Part shown: piece by piece, positions 46,033 to 55,575 of the stretch
Layout of the letters: the number at the start of each line of letters is the position of its first letter
Position numbering within the stretch: position 1 is the first letter of the stretch
Origin: Galaxea fascicularis
Taxonomy: Eukaryota; Cnidaria; Anthozoa; Scleractinia; Euphylliidae
NCBI GenBank assembly: GCA_948470475.1
Contig: OX419343.1
Coordinates: 1,306,163-1,370,162, forward strand
DNA: 64,000 bases
Reading direction: 5' to 3'
Position numbers and translations under genes: made by a program
Notes under the pieces: model-generated
The model's input: only the letters and a program-made list of their open reading frames with translations
Databases searched by the model: none
What the model was told of the DNA's origin: nothing

Positions 46033-46206
46033 TAGGCCATTTCCGAGTTCATGTCTGCCTCCTCTTCAAAGCGAGTCTAAGTGCGAAGTTTTTGTTATGA
46101 CAATTAGTTTTCATTCATATGTAAAGTAGAACTAATTACCATCACATAAACTTCGCACTTAGACTCGCTTTGAAGAGGAGGCAGATATGAACTCGGAAAT
46201 GGCCTA
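46033..46206. mobile_element. Foldback MITE, ~58-bp arms
   Basis: taggccatttccgagttcat at 46033 is mirrored by atgaactcggaaatggccta ending at 46206. Arms are near-perfect around an AT-rich loop of about 58 bp. The TA at each edge could be a target duplication. Confidence 0.85.
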
Positions 46207-46428
46207 TTCAATTTTGATTTGTGGTGTTCACGATAACGTGGCAACGAACAAGGAATCCTTCAAATTACAGTCAATTTCAATAGCCTACACCAGTATGCAC
46301 ATAGCTTCTTAGTTCTTTTAGGGGGAGGGGAGGGCATATCTGACATCCGAGCACAGGCCACCAATCATCAGATAGCGTGTGGAAGAACAGTGCATCCATG
46401 AAATCTTTGATTTGCAGCCCGGGATGCG

Positions 46429-46435
46429 ATTGGCT
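46429..46435 (-). promoter_or_regulatory. Inverted CCAAT box upstream of member B
   Basis: GCGATTGGCTGTCG, 162 bp upstream of the ATG at 46597. Members C and D have the same GATTGGCT core at similar distances. Confidence 0.45.
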
Positions 46436-46596
46436 GTCGTAAAATTAAAGCATCTAAAAATTTACGTACATAATTCTATAGCAACATTCTTACATGATAA
46501 TTAAATCTGATGTTAACAGTTCAAAGCAGAAGGAAGATCCGGTGTTTGGCAGTTTTGAAATCCCTAGCTCGGCTGATTTCACACCAGTAATTTGCA

Positions 46597-46986
46597 ATGA
46601 CGAGCGTGAGTACAGGAGGGCAACAGCGAGACGAGAAGGCGGCGAATTATGAGGAAGCCATGAAAAAGGCTTTTGGCGAAATCTTTCGGAATCTTAAACA
46701 GATTGAAAAGGATACAAAACTGCAAAGACTCAAAGTAGATTTGGAGAGAAGAAGAGGCAGTGCTCCGGCATCGACGCTGAGAGAAACAACGGCCGTTTTT
46801 AAGAAACCGAAAGAAGAAATCACAAGGAAATTATCCACACCAATACCGCCTAAATCGAACCTTTCACAAGAACGCATAAGAAAATTACCGGCCACGCCAC
46901 CTCCAGCACCGCATCAGCCGGGTTTGTCCACCATGCAGTGGGTGTTGGCATGCTTTGAGGAAGAAGAGGATATTATGGTGGACTAA
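46597..46986 (+). CDS. Small single-exon family protein, member B (129 aa)
   Basis: Intronless ORF with ATG in the context TTTGCAATGA and a stop at 46984-46986. Residues 18-47 are a predicted amphipathic helix (YEEAMKKAFGEIFRNLKQIE), the family hallmark. It continues into LERRRGSAPA (49-58), a basophilic-kinase-like RRxS and 14-3-3-like RxxSxP motif, then LRETTAVFKK. A Pro-rich part follows with RKLSTPIPP and RKLPATPPPAP ([RK]xxPxxP). The C-terminus is WVLACFEEEEDIMVD, acidic. No membrane segment. It is the best-preserved two-part member (helix plus proline-rich tail). Function unknown; an adaptor or phospho-regulated role is inference only. Confidence 0.72.
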   Translation: MTSVSTGGQQRDEKAANYEEAMKKAFGEIFRNLKQIEKDTKLQRLKVDLERRRGSAPASTLRETTAVFKKPKEEITRKLSTPIPPKSNLSQERIRKLPATPPPAPHQPGLSTMQWVLACFEEEEDIMVD

Positions 46987-47799
46987 AACTCGAGGGAACC
47001 GTGTCATCAAAAAGCCTGCTTCCTTGATTATTCATGAAAAGAACAATGTTAGCTCTGAATGGTTCATTTGCTTACACCATGCAGCTAAAAAGCCGAAAAG
47101 TGATTTCATTTTTTTCAAAGCTGTCTGACAACCGAGTGTAGATGACTACTTTTACGAACAAAACCACAAATTTGAAAGCAGCTACTGACGGAGTAAACGT
47201 GAGTGACTTTGAGACAGTGGGGCCAGGGAGCAATTTAGCTTATTTTAAAGTCTTATCCAACTGGAACAGAAATTAAATATCATGCATAGTTATTAATAGT
47301 GAGAGTGCATCGCTGCTCCTCTTTTGAAAGTTTCATAAAGGGAAAGTCATCTGCTGAAATTACCTTGTATAACTGATAATATTGCAACAAAACCAAAGAA
47401 CTGTTTATAAAGACGGCTTACATTTGAGTGGTCACACTTCTCGATTTCACCGCGGAAGACTCCGGCTTGGCATCGCTTTGATTAACAGGCTGACTCACCT
47501 AACGTCGGAGTGTTTAGTTCAGTAAACTAACCGCGGAAGTACTGTTTTGTAAATTTTGGACCGTCTTTAATTTTGGCGAACATTATAAGCAAATTTCTGA
47601 AGACAAAATCACGAGCGTGTAATAAGACTTGTTGAATCGTTCTTTGCTTGCATGCCGCTCGCAGCGCGGAAACAATATCAGAACCGATAACTAGAAAATT
47701 GACTGCAACGTCGTAGTTATATCGCATTTACTGTATCATTCTTTTTCGTTCTTCGTGTTTGCGCCTAGTCAATCTATGAAAGCGTTTTTGTATAACAGT

Positions 47800-47975
47800 T
47801 AATATTTTTAGACAGCTTGATTAGTTGTTTACTACGGAGCCCAACAAAAACCAGGAGTTTCAATGTGTAGAAGGCCATTTTACGTATGTTGCAACTCAAG
47901 TAGTTGCCTTAAAAAAAGCATGCGAACCCGTGACCTCTGTGATACTTGGGCCTTGCTGTACCAACGTAGCTAAGT
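47800..47975 (-). mobile_element. tRNA-derived SINE (minus)
   Basis: On the minus strand the A box TAGCTACGTTGG (47972-47961) and B box GGTTCGCATGC (47928-47918) are preserved with tRNA-like spacing. The body runs towards lower coordinates; its 3' limit is approximate. Confidence 0.7.
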
Positions 47976-48899
47976 AGGGCAAGCCAACCGCGAAAGATGG
48001 TCGTTTTGTCAGTTCATGGGTAATGACTGGAACCCATGAATGATGATGAACAAGATAAAGTGAAAATATAATTATAAATACATGCATCATGTTCATTGAT
48101 TCATTCAAAAGTTGTAAGGTAACAACTTCCAATTTATGTTTATCGATAAGAAGTAGGCAGTGAAATTCTTAAAAGTTGTAACCAAGGAATGATGAAAATA
48201 TTTAAATAACCACTTACAAAAGTCTCTTAAGAATGTTAAGCAAGTAAGTTTGGACTCAAAACACTGAACGAAGCTGCTAAAACTCATTCAGTCAGTGAAG
48301 TACAATATTCACGGAACTCAAAAATTCAATACTCACTAATTTACTTCATTCTCAGTTCCGCTGTATCTGCAAATTGAAAGCCGGACATTCCACCGACGGT
48401 ATAGTTGTCCGCCCATGAGACAGTATAACATTTGTTGAAACTAAGTAATCAATCGAATTTTCATTTTGCCCAGTATACAAATATTTGCATAGCTTCTTGA
48501 AATATAAAACTGCCAAAATTTGGGGAAGAAAATATCATTTTGCGGCAACTGCATGCTTCTTGAGCTGAGTCATGCTGTTATACACCAACCCTGAGGCTAT
48601 GACGATCGCAAACATACACGATTGTTTAAATAAGAACTTACTGCTCGGATATAAAAAATTCATCCTTACAATTACATCTATTTTTATTCCAAGTGCTGAA
48701 ACGTGTCACAGACCCGAAGGTACTGAGTTTTTTAGTTTAACCATTTTCTTTATTTCATTTGCCACTGCCGGACAGAGAATTCGTTTGGGCAGGAAGCGTA
48801 TCTTATCCGTAATAGATTTGTTTATTGTTTTGTTGGAAGTCAGTTGATAAAACGTCCTTATTTTTGTCTTCATGAGAACTACAATCAGGAACGGCCTAT

Positions 48900-49085
48900 C
48901 AAAAATATCATGACGATACGAAATTCAGTGAAGACTGTACTATGAAGTGATCATCGCCGTTATAAATTCTACTTGAGAAGTAGCGAAAATAAGGTCTGAA
49001 AGACTCATGTAAGGCTTGTCAGTCGACAAGCGCCCATGACCTCTGTGATACCGGTGCAGTACTCTGCCAACTGAGCTAACAAGTC
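48900..49085 (-). mobile_element. tRNA-derived SINE (minus), second copy
   Basis: A box TAGCTCAGTTGG on the minus strand (49078-49067), a degenerate B-box region at about 49040-49030, and a downstream body with aacggcgatgatcacttc. Ends approximate. Confidence 0.7.
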
Positions 49086-49290
49086 AACTGGGAGCTGGCA
49101 CTAATGGCCTTGAGCATAAAGTAGTTTATTTTCACCGCTACAGTTTAAGTAGTGTCCATCACTACGATGATCACTCGCATCAGTCTTCATTCTTTAATCC
49201 TCAGTCAAATATATGATTTCATATATTCAAATTCACCTATTCATCTCTCACAGGTTCAGTTACGAACCCACAGAATGCCCAGCTCCCAGA

Positions 49291-49480
49291 TGGCTTGTTA
49301 GCTCAGTTGGTAAAGCTCTGTACTTGTGTCGTAGAGGCTAGGTTATGGATTCGACTCATGCACAAGTCCGTTTTTTTAGGCTTTAGTTTTGCTACTGCTC
49401 AAGTTGTTTTCATAACTGCGCGGGGCGAGTTTGATCCGCAGTTCAAATACATGATTTCATATATTCACAGTGCTCAAACA
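49291..49480 (+). mobile_element. tRNA-derived SINE (plus)
   Basis: A box TAGCTCAGTTGG (49299-49310) and a degenerate B box around GGATTCGACTC (49347-49357). The tail has ataactgcgcggggcgag and catgatttcatatattc, the latter also found at about 49212-49230 in a headless copy. Confidence 0.7.
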
Positions 49481-50882
49481 ATCGGTTCACGTGTTTTGCT
49501 TCTGACAAGTTAATCGCTTTTCATACAAAATTTCATCCACAGCAAAACCACAGCATAACTCTTTCGGCCATATTGTCTGGAACTAAAATAACTCAGTGAT
49601 CGAAAATGCGGAATTGCTTTCTTCCTGTGTGTAGGATACGCTTCATAGTTTTGGCAACGACTATACCCTTTAAACATGAATGATTGAAATTGCTGCACGT
49701 TTCGGTAATGGTCCCATGATGAACACCCCGGGAGGAGAAAGAGGTAGTCCTGTTTTGACGGCGACGAGTATACAGACCTGACGCAGTAGTGTATCTGACA
49801 AAAAGAATAAAACAAAATCATCAATTTTGTCTCACTCACGCGAAAAAAGTTTGCAGCCGCTCAAAGACAAAGAACTCTAGTTTAGTTTGAAGAAACAACT
49901 CAGAGTTCACCTAACCGTAGGCTTCAGTTGCTTACACCGTCCAGCGGATAAGATAACACAACAGATTTTCAAGCAACTTATGATCTGATGCAGAACTCAA
50001 ATGATCCATTGGTTTCCTGTCAAGTGCAAAAAAGGTAAACCTACGGTGCCCAAAGAGAGCTAAAATCGGGCGTTGCCCTCGAAATCACTGACCGTGACAG
50101 GCAGTCAGAGTGAGCAGCAGAAAGCGGCCCAGAAAATGGCCCGGGGGTTGTAAAGGAGAACAAGACATGAATTGGTGCATGCATTTGTAAACAGCCGGTC
50201 ACTTTGCGATCTCAGCAATCGTATGCAACTATAATCTAGGAGGAAGGAAGACCCCGATAACTTAAAGCTAAGCTCCGTTCGATCCCAAGTAAAATATAAT
50301 GATAGGTGAATTTATTCACTCAGGGAAAGGGGCCTTATACGGAATGAAAGAAATGCCCAAGGTCAATCTCGTAATATTTTGAAAAGTCTTATAAACTCAT
50401 ACTAAAGATATATTTCAGATTTTCTAATCACTGCCTAAATGCTAGTGCACTCCATTTATGTAGCACTAATTTCATTGTTCAATACAAAAGAATTCTACAA
50501 GCGGCTCGCCAAGGAATCTTCTAGATTAATTCCCATGCGTATCACGGCTTAAGGTTTCACGAAAAAAAATTATGCCGAACTCCACTACTCGGCTCGTGGC
50601 AGTTCTTGCATCGGCCTACTGTCGAAGAAATTATTGTCATAGAATTAAATGCAGTCTTGATACAATAACAGGATCACATTTTTATTCAAAATAGCGAAAA
50701 GCAATTTTTCTCGCATTAAGCAAAACACACGCGGCGAATGTAAGCACTCAGTGAAGACAAATCATTGTTCCTCTTCCCTTTCTCAGATGTTGCTTGTAGC
50801 TTCCACCTCGGTACATTTGTCATCGGCAAGGATTCTTAGCTCGTTCATTTAACTTCTTGTTTGCAAGTGCATCAGTGATTTC

Positions 50883-51248
50883 TCACGCCTGTTCCTCACA
50901 ACACGTTAACCGTGCCATGTGCCTTGTCCACAACAAACTTGATCGATCTGCTGGCCCTGCGAGCGGAGCAGTTTTCTTTACTGATCTTTCTGCAGATTCA
51001 TTTCGAGGGACGCTGGCACAGACAGTTCTCTTTTAATAAGGTTCTTTCTCCTGTTGTTTAAAAGCAGCTGTTGCTTCTTTTAGCGTAGTAGCCTGCACAC
51101 TCCTTCTTCTTCTCTGCAAATTGACTTTTTGCCTTTGCAGCTTTATGTCTTTTTCAATCTCCCTGAGATTATGAAAGATTTCACTTAAAGCCTCTTTCAT
51201 GGCTTTTTCGTAATCCTCTTCTTTCGTTTGAACATTCCGGCTTTTCAT
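50883..51248 (-). CDS. Small single-exon family protein, member C (71 aa, interrupted by a stop)
   Basis: The ORF from ATG 51248 to TAA at 51033-51035 gives 71 residues: the family helix (YEKAMKEALSEIFHNLREIE), then LQRRRRSVQATTLKEATAAFK, aligning with ERRRGSAPA...LRETTAVFK of B. After the TAA the same frame stays open for another 49 codons to TGA at 50883-50885. That extension ends in LTCCEEQ, which loosely resembles LACFEEE at the end of B, and contains KKTAPLAGP, loosely like the Pro-rich part. So C may be a nonsense-truncated copy or a naturally short form. The feature spans both parts; the intact product is 51033-51248. Confidence 0.6.
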
Positions 51249-51359
51249 GTTTCCTCAGTTATTCAAACTTCTTCATGGACCGCGTTCGTCGGAAAGCTAG
51301 CTTAATTTTTGGAAATAAGTGTTGTCACCCGCTTATTGTTTATACGGTGTTTCTTTCAC

Positions 51360-51366
51360 AGCCAAT
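51360..51366 (-). promoter_or_regulatory. CCAAT box (ATTGGCT) upstream of member C
   Basis: TGTGATTGGCTGTGAA reads in the gene direction 112 bp upstream of the ATG at 51248. Confidence 0.45.
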
Positions 51367-51769
51367 CACATCGTGTACTTCCGAGCTCTCACGTTGAAGA
51401 CACGGTTGGATTTCACGTGGTCTTGGGAAGCAAGCTTGTGTAACGCGTGACTTTGCTCTGTGGTCATGGTAACGCAAATAATTCATAGTTGAGTTGCAAA
51501 CTTAAGCAGTTTTGTTCACTTAATCACTATGGTCTGAACCAACCTGGGACTGGCTAATGGATGGTAGCGGATCCTGCTGCAGCGCCGGTCTTTGCAATAG
51601 GGAATTTAAGATTGGAGACTCCTGTTGAACGGCTACGGTTGGACGAGTACTTGTATGCCCTGGGTCGAGTACGAAAGTTTTGGCGGGAATGTTGCCGCTT
51701 GCGGCGCTTAAGATGCCGTAGGGCAACACACTACGGTTGAAAGCAACTCCATAAAAATATTTGTAAAAA

Positions 51770-52124
51770 ATGTCATTTCAAGATGTTCAAGATGCTTTAG
51801 TTGGTTCGTTTGCTGCTGGCCACATCAGTGAGAAGGAATTCGTAATTCTTTACGAGGAATATCAGTCAGCGAATTTGTGTTTTCCTTACTGGGAGTACCA
51901 GCCATTTAGTCTGGATGATTTGGATAACAGCGAATGCAGAGCAGATTTTAGAGTAGAAAAGGAAGACATTCCTAGATTAGCCACAACTCTTCAAATCCCA
52001 CGTTTTTTTCGATGTTCTCAAGGTACAGTTTGTCCCGGAGAAGAAGGTTTGTGTTTGCTCCTACGAAGGCTTTCTTACCCATGTCGATACCATGATATAA
52101 TCCATCAATTTACCCGACCAGTCA
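51770..52124 (+). pseudogene. Harbinger (HARBI1-like) transposase N-terminal fragment
   Basis: 118 codons (MSFQDVQDALVGSF...; CFPYWEYQPFSLDDLD; DFRVEKEDIPRLATTLQIP; GEEGLCLLLRRLSYPCRY) match the N-terminal region typical of Harbinger/PIF-type DDE nucleases of invertebrates. The frame then runs into an unrelated GC-rich repeat at about 52130, and the DDE catalytic part is missing. So it is a truncated transposon gene, not a host gene. Identification is from the motif pattern, without a search. Confidence 0.7.
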
Positions 52125-53594
52125 GGGACCGCGCAGCATTTTTGCGATTGGGGGGGCTAAATAAAATGCCGAAGGCATTTTTAGCGCGCGCCGCAGGCGC
52201 AAGTGTCCTAGGGGGGGTCCGGGGGCATGCTCCCCCGGAGACTTTTTAAAATAAATGCTTCTAGAATATAGCAGACACAGTGAATTCTTTTATTATTTAT
52301 CAGGCTAATAAACACCAAATTTGAATTAATCTATGAAAGCAGTAAAACAGTAATTTTTCAATTGAAAAAAAATTTTGTCCACGATTATCGGGGGGGGGGG
52401 GCTGAAGCCGCCCCAGCCCTCCCGGCTCCGCGGCCCCTGCCAGTACCTGAACTCTGTATGATAGCAAAACATTCGATTTTTGCAGAAGATTCCATATTGA
52501 TAGTTGAGACCTAGGTAGCAACGAAAGTAAATCCAAATTATTCACTTTCTTGTGTATTTTCATAGATTGTTTCGCCTTCCAGATGTTGCAGGTCATCCAG
52601 TTCTTCGGGTAAGCTCTTATCGCCTCAAAACGAAGAACCAAACTTAGCAGAAAAAGTAGTTTCTCCTAATAAAAATGAACTCAAAGGCTTCCTAAAATGA
52701 TTTTTAAGTCTAGAATATTAACCTGTAAGGAAAACGAAGATCTGAAGAGGAAAAACTATGGTCTGTACTGAAGATTACGCAATCTTAGCCGAGTACTTAC
52801 CGTAGCACAAAGTAACCGACTCAAGATATGGAGCGTGCGCACAACATCTCGTCCCATTCCTCTCCGAGAAAAACACGTAGTCGTAGTCCGTAGTCGTCGA
52901 ATCTTAAATTCCCTAATAAATTGCGTAGGTACGTGGTTTTTCACTGACAATTGCCATACCGGGATCTCGGCTAACCGGGCTGGCCCGGTTGTCATGTAAA
53001 CGCGAAGTTGATTATCGTTGCGTTTTACAAACGAGCCAAGATCCCGGCAAACTGACACCAGCCCGGTTAACCGGGCCAGCTCGGCTCATGTACTCAGGCC
53101 CCAAATGTGATAATTGTCTGTGAAACACCACGTACCTACCATAACTTGTGGCAATCAGTTTTCTTTCATAGTGGGAGTCATCGATCAAATCGGATCAAAC
53201 AACTTTATTTATCCTCGATTTTCTCGTCATTTACATCAATTAAGTTTCTATCATCAGTTAAGCAGAGGGAGATTTTTTTCAAAGGATTTCGGCAAAAAAG
53301 CGCGTGTAGGAATTATCGCCATCTGCATGCATGTAAGGGTTGTAGTACCCTTCGGCGCTATTAACATAGTGTTTCTATATAATTCATCCTAAACTGAACG
53401 GTTATTGTTGTGAGACCTTTTTCCTCATTCTCTTTTAAATGCAGGCGTAATTACCAATGATTACACTCATTTAATCCATGGCATGGTGATTTTAGCATCA
53501 TCTGTGGCAATTAGAGATAGCAACCCCAACTACTAGGAACACAACTCTCGGCTTTGGTGGGCCTTACAAATAGACATAACTACTCGACTCTTAA
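52125..53594. repeat. GC-rich dispersed repeats and inverted words, no gene
   Basis: 52160-52250 carries gcgcgccgcaggcgc and ggggggtccgggggcatgctccccc-type palindromic words. 52385-52445 carries a G-run and ccctcccggctccgcgg. 52926-52954 (gtaggtacgtggtttttcac) is repeated in inverted form at about 53110-53145, bracketing a cccggttaaccgggcc palindrome. No coding sequence is recognised. Confidence 0.55.
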
Positions 53595-54162
53595 GGCCCG
53601 GCCAAACGGATCCAACATCATCCAACATTGTTGGATCCAACATTGTTGGACGATGTTGCACGTTGTTGGACGAGGTGGCCAAACGAATGCAACATGTTGG
53701 ATTCAACACATGGGTCACAAAGTGATAGCTGCAGCCGAAAGATTAACAGTGACTCTACGATTCCTCGCGACAGGAGAAACTTATCGATTCCTGAGTTTCC
53801 AGTTTCGTATTTCGAGGGCGGCGATAGCTTACAAGTAGTTTGATAAGTCTATCTACCTCTGCGTCGCACCATCTTCTTGATTTGCAAGTATAAACAGTGA
53901 ATCATTGCCATGGAAACATATCGCGATGTCGGCTTAGCGGGCATGCGCGCGTTCAACAATGTTGAACACGGTGGCCAAACGAATGCAACATGTTTGTTCA
54001 CACTTAAGAACAAAAGAAATGTTGGATGATGTTGAAGACGATGTTTGATGGAAATCAAACTTCGTTCAACATCATCCAACATCATGCAACATCGTGCAAC
54101 ATGTTGGATTCAACAATGTTGGATGATGTTGCATCAACATGTTGGATCCGTTTGGCCAGGCC
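53595..54162. mobile_element. TTAA-flanked MITE made of TGTTGGA words
   Basis: Termini GGCCCGGCCAAACGGATCC and, inverted, GGCCTGGCCAAACGGATCC differ at one position. TTAA lies directly left (53591-53594) and one base past the right end (54164-54167). The interior has many copies of (A)TGTTGGA/TCCAACA(T) in both orientations. No ORF of a transposase. A TTAA target is used by piggyBac, Kolobok and Sola3 elements. Confidence 0.8.
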
Positions 54163-55113
54163 TTTAAGAAAAATTTGCCAGAAAAGAGGGTCCCCTATAC
54201 TTTTTTCGTGAAACGTGATTGGGACTATTTTTTTCTCGTGAAACGTGATTTAGGTTTATTTGTTCATTCGTGATTCGTGATTGCCGATATTGATTTTATC
54301 GTGAACGTGAACGAATTTTGGGAATTATCCGTGACGCGTGAACAGTCTCAATATTTTTACGTGAATGCATTTTCCAAAGTGGTATAGGGCACCCTCAGAA
54401 AACCTAAGTGTTTGTCTAAATTCCTAGCAAAATCTGAACGACTCACGATTCAAAAATCGTGAGAGGTTACAGATATCTGTAAATTCAAAGGAGATGATGT
54501 GGCTTTCCGTCTGTTTTTCCTTAGGGCTTTAGAGTGTGTTGCAAACTGTTCATCTCAATGCTTCACTGAATTTGCATGTTGTACGAATTCTTATTTTTCG
54601 GAGTAAGTGCCATCAGGTTCTGCACTCTTAAATCAGCAGTGAATCTCACTGAGATTCAAGTCAATCACGCTAACTTCTATATCTTTTATTGTGCAAACAA
54701 AACATCACAGAAGCTCTGCTCTCTGCCAAAATCACCTCAACAGACCCAGACGAAGTTTTAACCAAACAGCTTATGGTATGCTACTCGGTTGATCCATTGG
54801 TGTTTTTCTCTTATAAATGACTTGGTCGGTTGTGATTTTTTCCGGGAGAAATCAATGAGTTGTCGCCACGTTTTCGTTTACTGGCTCCGGCATAGTTCCC
54901 TTGAAAAACTGATGCAGCATTCTATCACCTGCTTTGCATTAGTTCACTCGTTATCAGATGATATATGTTCGTCAAAACACACTCTACTAAGGAATCACTA
55001 AAAGGTCGACAAAACTGTTTCAAAAGATGGTCACATTGACGTAAACAGTGCCACAGTCAATTCTTCTTCAGAGTGACAAGCTCCTGCAATGCGAGCAGTA
55101 GTTTTGTTCTAAA
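54163..55113. other. Intergenic, nothing recognised
   Basis: AT-rich. 54215-54360 contains repeated cgtgaaacgtgattt/cgtgaacgtgaac words of a degenerate low-complexity kind. No gene. Confidence 0.5.
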
Positions 55114-55575
55114 TTATTCTTTTGGCTGCTTGATGGCTGCAAGTGTTGTAGGACAGGGGCTTCCTCTTCTTCGCTCGAAATCTTCCCTCGCCATCTCCAA
55201 CCTCAAAGCTCTTGTTGTTTCCCTTGTCAGGGTAACAGGATTACTCCCAGCCCTTCTTCTCTCCAAATCCATCTTCGGCAATTGCTTGAAAACAGTTGTT
55301 GTTTTACTAGAAGTGGTCGCACATTCACTGCGTGTTCGCCTTCTCTCGAAATTCACTCTATTTTGCTCTAAACCTGCAGTTGCTTGCAATCGAGGCATTT
55401 CAGCCGGGGCACTGCCTCGTCTTCTTTCCAAATGTACCATTTTTCTTTGCAACTGAATATCCTTTTCAATTTCCTTGAGATTCTGAAAAATTTCGCTAAA
55501 TGCCTCGTTAATGGCTTCTTCATAATTCACTCCTTTCTTGTTACTTTTCTTTCTCTCTGCTTTACCGTTATCCAT
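55114..55575 (-). CDS. Small single-exon family protein, member D with four ERRR repeats (153 aa)
   Basis: Intronless ORF of 153 codons. Residues 18-48 are the shared predicted helix (YEEAINEAFSEIFQNLKEIE), leading into LERRRGSAPA. The ERRR core then recurs at residues 50, 77, 105 and 134, spaced 27-29, each preceded by a hydrophobic L/F and followed by a Ser (RRRGSAP, RRRTRSE, RRRAGSNP, RRRGSPCP). Linkers share TT..FKQ or LTRETT pieces with members B and C. This looks like internal tandem amplification of a roughly 28-residue unit. The protein is strongly basic in the repeats and has no membrane segment. The Pro-rich tail of B is missing. Function unknown. Confidence 0.72.
   Translation of the reverse strand: MDNGKAERKKSNKKGVNYEEAINEAFSEIFQNLKEIEKDIQLQRKMVHLERRRGSAPAEMPRLQATAGLEQNRVNFERRRTRSECATTSSKTTTVFKQLPKMDLERRRAGSNPVTLTRETTRALRLEMAREDFERRRGSPCPTTLAAIKQPKE

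Larger units (their letters stand above)
44334..46596. other. Intergenic region between divergent family members A and B
   Basis: About 2.3 kb. It holds a (TTTA)n tract at about 45925-45958, a foldback (46033-46206) and, near its right end, the CCAAT box of member B. No other gene is apparent. Confidence 0.5.
46987..51032. other. Intergenic region with a SINE cluster
   Basis: About 4 kb. It carries three tRNA-derived SINE heads (near 47.9, 49.05 and 49.3 kb) and one headless SINE-like body (49150-49250). No protein gene is recognised. Confidence 0.55.

Noticed and set aside
46647..46895. 82-codon minus ORF opposite member B
   Set aside because: Antisense shadow of member B.
49291..49365. 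Possible tRNA gene
   Set aside because: A and B boxes are present but the acceptor stem does not pair and the B box is degenerate; a SINE tail follows.
53554..54211. ORFs on both strands rich in HP/TMLD and NIIQHCWIQ words
   Set aside because: They are translations of the TGTTGGA-repeat MITE, not genes.
55073..55456. 127-codon plus-strand ORF opposite member D
   Set aside because: It is the antisense shadow of the repeat-rich member D; only D shows family similarity.
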